Shown: positions 17,405-26,170, counted from the first letter of the stretch. The stretch: 64,000 bases of DNA from Pseudobacteriovorax antillogorgiicola (GCF_900177345.1 NZ_FWZT01000030.1:20095-84094), one strand, 5' to 3'. Numbers and translations are program-made. The notes: generated by a model not told the origin, from the sequence alone.

Positions 17405-18181
17405 GAATTGTAAAATGAGTGAAGCAGCACACTGAAGGCGGAAGAAGTTTCTCAAGCAATCGATAATTTGGCGTTCAAAAAGAAAAGTGCTGGCAACATT
17501 GCCAACACTTCGCCGAATGGGGACATCTATCCGGCGGGGCGGATAGAATTCTATTTGTGTAAAAGGTATGGCTCGCATCCATGGCCGTTCTAGGGACCAA
17601 ACTCAATGTACAAGACTAAGAAGCCTTTTTTTGGCAGCCGTTGATGGGATCGGGGTGATCAACGACAGCCGTTGCGCAGGGCTTCCTGGGGCAAACCAGT
17701 CTTGAACCATTTGCCATGGATCCGAACCATGAGTCACTTGGATTTCCCTATGCAGTGTTATAGGGAGCACCTCGTGCCCAGATAGAAAGAGGTGGATGGT
17801 AGGCGAGGCCATATCACGCCATGTTCAGTTCAGCTCCACTCCGCAAATAACAGCTTTCGCTTCAGTGCAAGAGGCAGAGGCCTTGGCTACCAATCCATGA
17901 GTACACCTATAATATTGCAAAGCTGGGGCCAAGTTCAGCCTAGGCTAAGTCCTCGAAAATAGGTGCTTATAGAGAACAGGAAAAAAACCGATATCTGTAA
18001 AAATGTTGAGTCAGTTTGGACTTTTAAGTCGACGATGTCGTTTTTGAAAGGCATATCGATCATGCCAAGCTGAGTAAAACAGAGGTTGAATTCGTAGCAA
18101 TGGTCATCTCTTATGGAGAATTGGTTCTTGGCAGCAAATTAAGATAAAATTTGAGTAGCTTCTATCGAGTTAGGAAATACG
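17405..18181. other. Gene-poor stretch with hairpins and possible gene remnants
   Basis: About 780 bases with no convincing gene. Two hairpins are seen: arms 17486-17496/17499-17509 and 17527-17533/17540-17546. A 69-codon minus frame (17603-17812) has no ribosome site or recognised family. Just before the next gene, a 39-codon open stretch ends in a TAA near 18147 and reads like coding sequence (HAKLSKTEVEFVAMVISYGE), but it has no good start. The region may be a decayed gene or a regulatory spacer. Confidence 0.4.
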
Positions 18182-19288
18182 ATGCTCAAGTTTTTTAAGA
18201 TGCTAAGGGTATGGTGCCTGCTACTCATCAGTATTCCAGCTAGTGCTCAAGAGTTGGACTATGCCTTTGAAACGGCTCGAATTAGGGGGCGGGGAGGAAC
18301 CTATGCTGCTCAATACTACGGAAATCAAAGTCCTCGCTTCAATCCTGCAACCCTCGCCGAAGACAATGCTGCCTTTCAACTAAGGCCCCTAGAGATCAAT
18401 CTCTCTGTCGGCCGCAATGTTGTTTCAACGATCAATGATGTGGTAGGCCACGATTTTGGCAAAAGCGATACCGATGCAGTGATTGAGTTTATTAGAAAGT
18501 TTGAGAATAAATTCGGGGACCGACATCTGGGCCGCTTCGAGCTAGAGTTGCTCGCCATGCGGGTGCTTTCTGTGGAAGTGATGCCGTTTGTCAAAAACCA
18601 GACATATATCGAGCTTCGGCGGCCGACCACCCCGCAGTTTGATTATATCGTGGACACCCAAACGGGGATCTACATTGCCTATGGGCTAAGCTTGGGCGGC
18701 GTTGTAAAGCTGGGCTTCGGGCTAAAACCAATGTTTCGAACTGTCACTACCGGACAATTGATCTTCACTGATGTCCTTGATCTCGAAAATACCGATATTG
18801 AAGCCTTCGCCGACACTACTCAAGGCAATGGTATTGGGGGCGACCTGTCTGCATTGTGGACTCCAATAGCTAGATTTAGGCTTGGACTGATCGTGGAAAA
18901 CGTTGGTGACATGGGATATTTTGACTCCGACGATGCACCGAGTAATATCCGGCAAAAGTCCAGTTTGGGCTTCTTGTGGCGCTACCCCATGAGTTCTTGG
19001 AACCTTGATATTCTTGGTGATGTTCAAGATATGGAGAATCGTGATGGCAAGCATTGGTCGCGCCTCTTCCACTGGGGAGCCGAAATTGGCACCAAGGCTT
19101 TTAGCAAGGATCATGACTACGGTGCAGTTGTGGGCATCAACGATGGCTATGGCACTTGGGGGCTTTTTGCTGACCTTTGGATCGCTCGATTAGAAATTGC
19201 CCAGTACTCTGTTGAACTGGATCGTAATCCGGGAAGTCGTGAGGATGCTCGATATGGTATTAGTTTGCGGACTTCCATGACGTTTTAG
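18182..19288 (+). CDS. TraF-like outer-membrane beta-barrel protein
   Basis: The 368-residue protein has a signal peptide ending ISIPASAQ. The mature part starts RIRGRGGTYAAQYYGNQSPRFNPATLAE, the pattern of the TraF_2/PorV-like group in which a conserved Asn-Pro-Ala turn precedes a barrel. Alternating hydrophobic strands, with many Gly and aromatic residues, continue to a C-terminal aromatic (SLRTSMTF), as expected for an outer-membrane protein. AGGAA precedes the ATG. The next gene, a lipoprotein, starts eight bases after its stop. The substrate or structural role is unknown. Confidence 0.6.
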   Translation: MLKFFKMLRVWCLLLISIPASAQELDYAFETARIRGRGGTYAAQYYGNQSPRFNPATLAEDNAAFQLRPLEINLSVGRNVVSTINDVVGHDFGKSDTDAVIEFIRKFENKFGDRHLGRFELELLAMRVLSVEVMPFVKNQTYIELRRPTTPQFDYIVDTQTGIYIAYGLSLGGVVKLGFGLKPMFRTVTTGQLIFTDVLDLENTDIEAFADTTQGNGIGGDLSALWTPIARFRLGLIVENVGDMGYFDSDDAPSNIRQKSSLGFLWRYPMSSWNLDILGDVQDMENRDGKHWSRLFHWGAEIGTKAFSKDHDYGAVVGINDGYGTWGLFADLWIARLEIAQYSVELDRNPGSREDARYGISLRTSMTF

Positions 19289-19296
19289 GAGAAATT

Positions 19297-20193
19297 ATGA
19301 AGCTTGCGACCATGAGCCTGGGGGCTTTATTGTTTTTGTTGAGTTGTAGCACAAATATCTATGAATCACTGGTTACCGATACAGATGATACTGGCAAGAT
19401 GGAAGAAGCGGCGAACTTGATTGATGATCAAAAATATGACGAGGCTGTGGCGAAGCTTAACGAAGTTGAAAAAGATAACAATGAAAAACGCTTCCTGCAG
19501 GTTGCAGCGTTGCTGGGGCAGTCAGGATTCAATGTTTGGCAAATTGTGATTGATATTATCGATTCTGGTAGCAGTAGCAGTAAAATTACCTTTGACCGCA
19601 TCTTTGATTCTATATCTGGCAGCGTTTTTGGTTCTGGGGATGAGAGGGATGCTAGAATTGCTGCCATTGGCCAATCGATAACCCTGCTTGATACAGCTCC
19701 AGAGGGGCAGACCCGAGCGACAGCAAACCTTAACTGCTTTCTCGGTGGGGTACTTGCTGTTGTTGCTGTCGATGATGGTAACACGGCTATGAGTGGAGTG
19801 AGTTCAGCTCTTCAATCGATCCAGGATAATGCGACGGGTACTGGAGACAGTACGGAGGAATGTCCAGGTATTGAAGACCTTAGTACCAACCTTGATTTGA
19901 TTGCTTCTGTACAAACCAACCTATCCCTAGTGCTTGCGGCCACCAGCGATTGCAGTTTCATCGATTTTTCGGGTTCGGAACTCAATAGCGTTGAGCAACA
20001 GATTGCAGACTTTGTAGATAATGGCGATCAAGGTTGTTCCGAGAATCCTGACTGTGGTGCTGGAGCAGCCTGCCAAGCGCTCAGCCTCGGCTGTGTTCAG
20101 TCGGTAGTCAATGATGATAGTTCGGTGTCGGGTGATGGCACGGTCTCATCTTGTGAAATCGTGCAGAACTGCCTAGGAGCAAGTTGCTTCTAA
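19297..20193 (+). CDS. Predicted lipoprotein with Cys-rich C-terminus
   Basis: A lipoprotein signal peptide with LLSC puts the lipidated cysteine at residue 17. The following residues (EEAANLIDDQKYDEAVAKLNE) resemble a TPR-like helical repeat. A serine/glycine-rich middle follows. The last 50 residues contain many paired cysteines (CSENPDCGAGAACQALSLGC and CEIVQNCLGASC), consistent with disulfides in the periplasm. It follows the TraF-like gene by eight bases, with AGGAG upstream of the ATG, so the two products probably act together at the outer membrane. Family unknown. Confidence 0.7.
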   Translation: MKLATMSLGALLFLLSCSTNIYESLVTDTDDTGKMEEAANLIDDQKYDEAVAKLNEVEKDNNEKRFLQVAALLGQSGFNVWQIVIDIIDSGSSSSKITFDRIFDSISGSVFGSGDERDARIAAIGQSITLLDTAPEGQTRATANLNCFLGGVLAVVAVDDGNTAMSGVSSALQSIQDNATGTGDSTEECPGIEDLSTNLDLIASVQTNLSLVLAATSDCSFIDFSGSELNSVEQQIADFVDNGDQGCSENPDCGAGAACQALSLGCVQSVVNDDSSVSGDGTVSSCEIVQNCLGASCF

Positions 20194-20966
20194 TGAGAGC
20201 TAAGCTCAATGGCGGTAGGGCCTAGAGGTTTGAAGGGGTAACGAGCTAGAAGCTCTCCATTCTGGTCGGCGAAGTAGAGCATCATTCCTACCAGCTCTGC
20301 TCCCTCAACGCCGCTTGGAAGGCTGAAATTAAGCTGGGAATTCCATCGTTTTCGAAAGCTAAAGCTATTCGCTAGGCTAAGATCCATAATCGAGCCAGAT
20401 TCCGTGAGGATGACCTGATCGTTGGGAATTCCAATGAGTTTGATATTGCCGTCTGCAAGCTGAAGCTTAGCAACTCCCCAGGAGTAACCTTTCAAGAGAC
20501 TTTCGGAAGTGTTCGAAAGTGAAAACTCGATGCTTGTTCCCCCTCGGGCAAGCGTTGTCATCGTTAGGCGACTGATAAAGAACAGGGGGCTAGCTTTAGC
20601 TTCTTGCCAATCCTTAAGGTTGATGACAGGGGCAGCGGGTTCGGTCTGCATCTGATTCTCAAGCTGAGGAGTATCGTCATATGCTTGCTCGAAGATATTC
20701 TCATACTGCGACTGGTAATTCAGAACTTGTTCGGTCCGTTCACGGAGGCTGTTGACCAAGTAATTTCGTGATTCAATAAACATTCCCGAGGCGATCACGG
20801 CAGCGATACCGAATAAGCTCAAGAACACTGCTGTGAGGCTACCGATAACAATAAAGCGACTCGATAGTCGGTGGCGATGTGTTCGTCCGCGGCCTACAAA
20901 GTAGACAAGCGAGACCGATTCGTTGGACTTTGTGTAGTTAATTACTTTTCGAAGCCAAGACCACAT
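20190..20966 (-). CDS. Single-span membrane protein of unknown function
   Basis: The 258-residue protein has a basic cytoplasmic N-terminus of about 37 residues, one membrane segment (FIVIGSLTAVFLSLFGIAAVIASGMFI) and a short coiled-coil linker to about residue 95. A periplasmic beta-rich domain follows with FISRLTMTTLARGGTSIEFSLSN and GMMLYFADQNGELLA. The topology resembles assembly or scaffold proteins, but I recognise no family. It is convergent with the preceding lipoprotein gene and overlaps it by four bases at the stop codons. Confidence 0.65.
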   Translation of the reverse strand: MWSWLRKVINYTKSNESVSLVYFVGRGRTHRHRLSSRFIVIGSLTAVFLSLFGIAAVIASGMFIESRNYLVNSLRERTEQVLNYQSQYENIFEQAYDDTPQLENQMQTEPAAPVINLKDWQEAKASPLFFISRLTMTTLARGGTSIEFSLSNTSESLLKGYSWGVAKLQLADGNIKLIGIPNDQVILTESGSIMDLSLANSFSFRKRWNSQLNFSLPSGVEGAELVGMMLYFADQNGELLARYPFKPLGPTAIELSSH

Positions 20967-21081
20967 ATATCAATCCGGTAGCAGGAATAAGAAGACGATT
21001 TTATATCATCTACTTAAGTCTATTGCAAATCATCTAACCTTTCTTTAGATTAGCCTTCGACCTAAGCGGAGGCAAGTCTTC

Positions 21082-21438
21082 ATGATCGCACCAATCACTC
21101 GCCGTGGCGTTATCAAAATGGGTGTCATGAGCAGTTTTCTGTCAGGAACCCGTTGGGCTTTTGGTAATAACTCACTGCGGGAAGGGCAAGCTCGATCTCA
21201 TGATGCAATCACGCAGGCCGAGCTAGATTTCTTGCACAAGATGATCCAAGTGCTTAGCCCCGAGTTTTATGGCAACACCTCCTATCACGACTTGCAGGAT
21301 CACATCATTGTCTTAGATAGGCTCTTATGGGAACTTTTTCCTGATTTCCATTCAGAGTTACGTCAGGGGCTGAGCTTTCTCACCTCGCGCAGCCTGACCT
21401 TCGCAACTCTAAGCAGCGTCTACTCGCCTTCAGCGTAG
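21082..21438 (+). CDS. Small protein with Tat-like N-terminus
   Basis: The 118-residue protein opens with TRRGVIKMGVMSSFLSGTRWAFG, a twin arginine followed by a hydrophobic stretch, which resembles a Tat signal (RRxxxK variant). The remaining 90 residues start with ITQAELDFLHKMIQVLSPE and contain several His and Asp. It is too short for a normal Tat-exported enzyme but could be a small cofactor-binding or accessory subunit. The short C-terminus SVYSPSA may indicate truncation of a longer gene. A terminator follows 20 bases later. Confidence 0.5.
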   Translation: MIAPITRRGVIKMGVMSSFLSGTRWAFGNNSLREGQARSHDAITQAELDFLHKMIQVLSPEFYGNTSYHDLQDHIIVLDRLLWELFPDFHSELRQGLSFLTSRSLTFATLSSVYSPSA

Positions 21439-21454
21439 AGGAAATACTTGAAAT

Positions 21455-21495
21455 AAAAAAAGATGCCGAAACAAGATTGATTCCGGCATCTTTAT
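21455..21495 (+). terminator. Rho-independent terminator after the Tat-like gene
   Basis: Arms AAAGATGCCG (21459-21468) and CGGCATCTTT (21484-21493) form a ten-base stem with a 15-base loop. The A-rich left flank would also serve the minus strand. It lies about 20 bases after the preceding stop codon. Confidence 0.75.
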
Positions 21496-21821
21496 CGAAA
21501 AGGATATGGCGAATCCTACAGGGTGGTCATGGCGTTGAACACTCCTGCTGCTGTCTCTGCCATAGCTGTGGAAAGCTGTAGTAAAGACAACATTTAGCTA
21601 ATGGTATTAGCCGACCTCTGTGATGATTACAAGTTGAACTTTGCACTTTTAATGGCTGCAAATACTGAGAATCAAGGCCCTTACCCTGATTGTTCCTACC
21701 TAGGTAAAAGTAGCGTAATTTAAAATTTAGGTTATTTTACGAGAAAATCTGGATATCGACCATTCTTGTCGAATAAATTGTAGCAAAATTACAAAACATC
21801 GATTATGGTCAGGAGGTCTTG

Positions 21822-21941
21822 ATGAGAGTGCAAGCTCTCGTTGTCCAGTTTCACTGGACCTCTAAAGATACTATCTGCCCGGTGACATTCGCAGAATCTA
21901 GTTTTGATCGAGTGTGCCCCCTTAGAGGGTATCGGAAATGA
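21822..21941 (+). CDS. Candidate 39-residue small protein or leader peptide
   Basis: AGGAGGT lies four bases before the ATG at 21822, one of the best ribosome sites in the window. The frame encodes MRVQALVVQFHWTSKDTICP and 19 more residues, ending RGYRK. The stop codon TGA (21939-21941) falls in the loop of the terminator hairpin at 21927-21956. The reading frame also contains a hairpin with arms GTCCAGT and ACTGGAC at 21843-21859. It could be a genuine small protein, a leader peptide, or an sRNA with a fortuitous frame. Confidence 0.4.
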   Translation: MRVQALVVQFHWTSKDTICPVTFAESSFDRVCPLRGYRK

Positions 21942-21968
21942 ACTCCTCCGATACCCACTTTTTTTCCC
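21927..21968 (+). terminator. Strong Rho-independent terminator upstream of the SelO-like gene
   Basis: Arms GGGTATCGGA (21927-21936) and TCCGATACCC (21947-21956) form a perfect ten-base stem with a ten-base loop, followed by ACTTTTTTTTTCCC. It ends the small transcript starting before 21811 and could act as an attenuator for the genes beginning at 22131. Confidence 0.88.
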
Positions 21969-22130
21969 AATCTTTGTATCAAGCTAGCCAATGAAGTCTT
22001 CGTTCGTAATTAAATCTCATTGATTGTAGTGCCTTGCATCTCCGTACAGCGTCTTTTTAGCTAATCCTCTGCAATCATTAAAGGACTCGTCATTGCTTCC
22101 GAAAATACCCATAGATCGATGAGGGTGTTG

Positions 22131-23963
22131 ATGGCGTTGAAGAACTTTCAAAAGAAGATGATCCAAGAATCATATGCCAAGATTCGCAAGATAGATGGAA
22201 CCCATCCCTTTAAGGAGTCTGTCCACGGCAGTTTTGTCAGCTATCGAGTTCGCTATCGTGGCCGCGGACGTATCAGCTACTTCAACTTTCCACTGGCGAA
22301 AGAGATGGGCTTGATCTCCAGTGATCATCCCCACGTTATGAGTCGATCCCTCGAATCGGCGCTCCTAGATACGTTTAGTATTCAGATTATCAATGAATAC
22401 GATATGACTCATGGAACGAAGATCGACCCTAATGATGTCAAACCAAACCAGTACATGGCGACCCGGTATCTACAACTTCAGCACCCAAGTAAAATTGGCA
22501 TAACATCTGGTGACGGGCGTAGCATCTGGAACGGTGTTGTTCGCCACCGAGGTAAAGTCTGGGATGTTTCCTCCTGTGGTACTGGAGCTACGTGCCTTTC
22601 ACCGGCAACTGCAATTAACAATAAGTATTTTAGGACCGGCGATCCTGCAGTCAGTTATGGCTGTGGCCATTCCACAGTATCGGAAGGCTTGGTTGACGTC
22701 CTTTTTAGCGAGATACTTACAAAGAATCGGATCGATACGGAACGGGTTTTGTGTGTCATCGCCTATCCCAAGGGCTTAGGGACCACAGTTCGTGTTGGTA
22801 AGAATTTGCTCAGGCCATCTCACTTCTTCAATCACCTTAAACAGGGGCAATATCTAAGGCTAAAGGATGTGGCAGACTACTATATTCAAAGGCAGGTTCA
22901 AAACGGTGACTGGAAAATACCCAAGGGTCAAAATCAATACCTTTACCTTAGGGATCGCATGGTCGAGACCTTTGCTGATATCGCAGCTAAGTTTGAAGCC
23001 CATTATATCTTTTGTTGGCTTGACTGGGATGGCGACAATGTACTCGCCGACGGCGGTATTATAGATTTCGGCTCGGTCAGGCAGTTCGGCCTTTACTATC
23101 ATGAATATAAGTTTGATGATGCAGAGCGCTGGTCGACGAATATCAAGGAACAACGAGGTAAAGCACGCTATACGGTTCAGACGTTCATCCAGCTTGTGGA
23201 TTATCTGATAAGTGGTAAGCGAAAGCCGATCCACTCGTTTCGCAACCATCGATCCTTGAAACGGTTCGATCGACTTCTCGAATGGCGGCTTAAGGAAGAA
23301 CTGCTTTGGAAAGTGGGTTTCAACGAGCCTCAGATCAAGTTTCTCATGGGATTTGCCAACAAGCACGTTGATCAGTTACTAAAATCCCATAGCTATCTGG
23401 AACAGATAAAATCTCGCGAGGGGGTTCATCAGGTAGCTGATGGTCAGAATTGCAATATTCTCAGCAACACCCGCAAGTTGCTACTTGAGCTGCCGGGTGC
23501 TATGGTCGATTTAGAGCCTCTCGATCAGCAAGCCTTTCTGAAGATTCTTGGGTCTCATCACAGCCAGTATGAGAGCTTTCCTAAAACCAGAGCCTTGCGG
23601 CAGCATATTCAGAAGTTTCAAAAATCCTACATTAAGCTTGTCCAGAAAACTTCAGACAATCAGGGGCGGTCCTCGGCCATCATACTAGCAAATCTTCGTC
23701 AGCGGGCTCAGCAGATCAACCACCCAGAGCGGATTACCGGTGATTCGTTGTGTCTGGTGGTCGAGGAAATCTTGAAAAAGCGTAGCTCTTTTAGCTTTGA
23801 GCAGCTAGAGCAGCTGATCCTTCATTTTGTAAACGAGCAAATTCTCAATCCCGACTTCAAACCTAGTAAGGCATGGCGTGAAGCTGTTCGGCCACCCATA
23901 TTTTCTCGGCGCTTTTATCGGCGCATCCTCAAGCTTGTTTCAGATTATCGAGAAGGTTTATGA
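22131..23963 (+). CDS. Divergent SelO/YdiU-like protein (pseudokinase-fold adenylyltransferase family)
   Basis: The 610-residue protein shows scattered SelO-family features. SGDGRSIWNGVVRHR near residue 125 resembles the family's GDGR segment, and GHSTVSEGLVDVLFSEIL near 185 resembles the conserved R-E-S-L helix. LDWDGDNVLADGGIIDFGSV near 300-315 matches the catalytic D-N and D-F-G metal sites. SelO transfers AMP from ATP to hydroxyl side chains. It is longer than E. coli YdiU (about 480 residues). By eye the ATP-binding lysine position seems to be Ser in WDVSSCGTG. I start at ATG 22131 after GAGGG; ATG 22119 is also in frame. It overlaps the next gene by four bases. Confidence 0.6.
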   Translation: MALKNFQKKMIQESYAKIRKIDGTHPFKESVHGSFVSYRVRYRGRGRISYFNFPLAKEMGLISSDHPHVMSRSLESALLDTFSIQIINEYDMTHGTKIDPNDVKPNQYMATRYLQLQHPSKIGITSGDGRSIWNGVVRHRGKVWDVSSCGTGATCLSPATAINNKYFRTGDPAVSYGCGHSTVSEGLVDVLFSEILTKNRIDTERVLCVIAYPKGLGTTVRVGKNLLRPSHFFNHLKQGQYLRLKDVADYYIQRQVQNGDWKIPKGQNQYLYLRDRMVETFADIAAKFEAHYIFCWLDWDGDNVLADGGIIDFGSVRQFGLYYHEYKFDDAERWSTNIKEQRGKARYTVQTFIQLVDYLISGKRKPIHSFRNHRSLKRFDRLLEWRLKEELLWKVGFNEPQIKFLMGFANKHVDQLLKSHSYLEQIKSREGVHQVADGQNCNILSNTRKLLLELPGAMVDLEPLDQQAFLKILGSHHSQYESFPKTRALRQHIQKFQKSYIKLVQKTSDNQGRSSAIILANLRQRAQQINHPERITGDSLCLVVEEILKKRSSFSFEQLEQLILHFVNEQILNPDFKPSKAWREAVRPPIFSRRFYRRILKLVSDYREGL

Positions 23964-24631
23964 TGAGGTTATGGATGTTCAGCTCTGGTGAAGCTGAAGA
24001 CAACGAGGATATGGATGAAGACCTATTCCATGAGATCGATCGAAAGCGGCCACAAATCACATTTATCCCTGCTCATCAGGATGATGCCTTGATATGCTAC
24101 GACGAATTTATTGAGCGGTTCGCACACTACGACTATATTAAATTTCGGATGCTGGATTTAGAATCCCCAGTGACGCAAAAGGAGCTACGAAAAACATTGC
24201 AGTCGGACCTGATTTATCTCTCTGGTGGTAATACCTTCCACTTTCTTAAGTATCTTCGCAGTTCAGGCTTTATTAACGAACTGCGATATTATGCTAAGTC
24301 AGGTGGTTTGATAGCTGGCCATAGCGCTGGTGCGATTTTGATGACTCCGCACATTCGAACGGCGAGCTTTCCCTATTTTGACCGAGACGAAAATGAGGTA
24401 GGTATTAAGAATTTCATAGCCATGAGGCTTGTTAAGTTTGAGTTTTTTCCTCATTACGTGAATAATATTCGATATTCAGATGCCCTAGTCATGGCATCGA
24501 AAAAGTGCCATTGGCCTATTTATGCAGCCGCTGATGGAGGCGGTGTCGCGATCACTGATAAGGGGCTGCGAGTTTATGGTAAGGTTTGGGCCTTTTTTCA
24601 GGGCAAAAAATTCAAGATTGGATTTCGATGA
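23960..24631 (+). CDS. Peptidase S51 (peptidase E/cyanophycinase-like) family protein
   Basis: The 223-residue protein has ITFIPAHQDD near residue 33, LIYLSGGNTFHFLKYL near 90, and the nucleophile elbow LIAGHSAGAILMTP near 117 with the catalytic serine. These are the marks of the S51 family (peptidase E, alpha-aspartyl dipeptidase, cyanophycinase). HYVNNIRYSDAL supplies a candidate His. It should hydrolyse a small peptide or isopeptide in the cytoplasm; no signal peptide is present. ATGA overlaps at both ends (23960 and 24628) show it is translationally coupled to the SelO-like gene and the thioesterase gene. Confidence 0.8.
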   Translation: MMRLWMFSSGEAEDNEDMDEDLFHEIDRKRPQITFIPAHQDDALICYDEFIERFAHYDYIKFRMLDLESPVTQKELRKTLQSDLIYLSGGNTFHFLKYLRSSGFINELRYYAKSGGLIAGHSAGAILMTPHIRTASFPYFDRDENEVGIKNFIAMRLVKFEFFPHYVNNIRYSDALVMASKKCHWPIYAAADGGGVAITDKGLRVYGKVWAFFQGKKFKIGFR

Positions 24632-25119
24632 AGAGCTTACGCAAACAATATGAAGCATTGATGTCTCACCCCCGGACATTTAAGACTCTTTTGAGTCTTT
24701 GGCCGCCGTTTCTTTTTTCAGGAATTCGTGTGGCAGAGGTAGAGCGCGATTACCGCTATATTCGAATCGAACTTAAGTCTTATCCTTTCAATCGGAATCA
24801 TTTTGGAGTGCACTTTGGTGGCTCATTATTCGCCATGTTAGACCCTTTCTATATGTTTATGGTGCTTCATAATTTGGGGCCAAAATACTACGTATGGGAC
24901 AAAAGTGGTGAGATCGAGTTTGTGAAACCTGGGCGAGGCACTGTTACGGCTCATCTGCAGGTCGATCAGGGAATGATCGATCTAATCAAATCGGAAACCG
25001 GAGCAGGAGATAAATACCTTCCTGAGTTCTCTTGTGAGGTATGGGATGAGCAGGATGAAGTCGTTGCGATTTACAAGAAAGTACTCTACGTGCGTCTCAA
25101 GCCAGAGCATCGCAGTTGA
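24628..25119 (+). CDS. DUF4442-type hot-dog thioesterase-like protein
   Basis: The 163-residue protein has NHFGVHFGGSLFAMLDPFYMFM near residue 62 and EIEFVKPGRGTVTAHLQV near residue 98, the usual DUF4442/PaaI-type hot-dog pattern. Such proteins hydrolyse acyl-CoA thioesters or bind acyl chains. I set the start at ATG 24628, which overlaps the stop of the peptidase gene as ATGA; the frame extends upstream to 24586, inside that gene. As third gene of a coupled trio it probably serves the same process as the SelO-like and S51 proteins. Confidence 0.7.
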   Translation: MKSLRKQYEALMSHPRTFKTLLSLWPPFLFSGIRVAEVERDYRYIRIELKSYPFNRNHFGVHFGGSLFAMLDPFYMFMVLHNLGPKYYVWDKSGEIEFVKPGRGTVTAHLQVDQGMIDLIKSETGAGDKYLPEFSCEVWDEQDEVVAIYKKVLYVRLKPEHRS

Positions 25120-25171
25120 TCTTTAAATCTGTGGTAACATATGATCACATCTCTAATGCAAGGAGGCGAAG

Positions 25172-26146
25172 GTGAGAGGAATCTGTCTTGTCGGGTTACT
25201 CATAGTTTGGTTAAGCTCATGCAAGAAGCAAGTCTTGGGTCCAGTTGTCGAGCCAGGTAGCTCGAAATTATCCAGTATCATGATTGGTGCCCCTAAGGTG
25301 AAGGTAGATGGCTATGACCAAGCGACAGTTTCTATTACCTGCTTGAACTGTGCGAATCCGAAGGAAGAAGCTGAATCCATGGTCGATCATAGTATTGCCT
25401 TTAAAGAGCCTAAGGCCTTTGAAGAGCTAATGTTAGATCTTAAAAAGTATCGTTTTACGGAAGGTCGATACGTGACAGTAAGGTTGAAATTCTTCAAAGC
25501 CGGTGAGCTAGTTCTTGATACGTGCTCAGGTGGGGCTCAAGGCTGTTCTGACTACCCTCACAAACTAGTGAAGCACGATGACCTTGATCAGTTTGTTATC
25601 ACAGTGGTCCTTCAGGATCTTACCGGTGATCTGGTTGAAACATCTGGGCCGGCTCAAGATATTACCATCGCCACTGAAATTATCGGATCAGGAAACGATT
25701 TGGCTAAACTACCTTTTACTACATCGAGAGAGCAACAGGATGCTAAGGCCGGGGAAAAACACTGTGTCGCCGATTACCAGGATGGTGCTCATGGGGGGCA
25801 ACAGATAGATGACCAGTGTGTGTTTGCATATGGGGATACCGTTGTCCAACAGTCTGAGAAGCTGCGCTATGTAAAAGCTGATCCTAGATTCGATTTGATA
25901 TGGTTAGCTAAGTCTGAAGCCAGTGGCAAGACTCCCGTGGTGCTAGGTAGCGAGGAGCGTGGTGGGGTTTTCTACCCCATGTTTCTATGTCGGTCTGCAG
26001 ACAGGCTTGGTAAAACAAGCTTCAAAGAGGATGGCAGCCGCCAGCTCTGGGATCAATGCTACATAGCCGTCGACGAGGCAGGTACCTCGTTGCAGACTCC
26101 TGCTTTAGTCACAGATTTTGAAATTTTAACCTTTGCTCGATTGTAA
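25172..26146 (+). CDS. Predicted lipoprotein of unknown function
   Basis: The start is a GTG at 25172 with AAGGAGG seven bases upstream. The signal peptide ends in WLSSC, giving a lipidated cysteine at residue 17 followed by KKQ. The 324-residue product has several cysteine pairs (CLNCANP, CSGGAQGC) and beta-rich segments (YRFTEGRYVTVRLKFF and LDQFVITVVLQD). These suggest an extracytoplasmic beta-sandwich of the carbohydrate- or protein-binding kind. I do not recognise a family. The gene stands alone between the thioesterase gene and a convergent one. Confidence 0.7.
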   Translation: MRGICLVGLLIVWLSSCKKQVLGPVVEPGSSKLSSIMIGAPKVKVDGYDQATVSITCLNCANPKEEAESMVDHSIAFKEPKAFEELMLDLKKYRFTEGRYVTVRLKFFKAGELVLDTCSGGAQGCSDYPHKLVKHDDLDQFVITVVLQDLTGDLVETSGPAQDITIATEIIGSGNDLAKLPFTTSREQQDAKAGEKHCVADYQDGAHGGQQIDDQCVFAYGDTVVQQSEKLRYVKADPRFDLIWLAKSEASGKTPVVLGSEERGGVFYPMFLCRSADRLGKTSFKEDGSRQLWDQCYIAVDEAGTSLQTPALVTDFEILTFARL

Positions 26147-26170
26147 ATGCCCTGATTTTGTCTGATATGC

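Larger units (their letters stand above)
21496..22130. other. Intergenic region holding a small structured transcription unit
   Basis: There is no long gene. The first 300 bases are AT-rich with no recognisable feature. From 21811 there is a strong ribosome site, a 39-codon reading frame with internal hairpins, and a strong terminator (separate entries). The 160 bases between the terminator and the SelO-like gene should contain that gene's promoter; I see no clear consensus. Confidence 0.5.

Noticed and set aside
22860..23366. 168-codon minus-strand frame inside the SelO-like gene
   Set aside because: It is antisense to a gene with clear motifs and coupling; no ribosome site.
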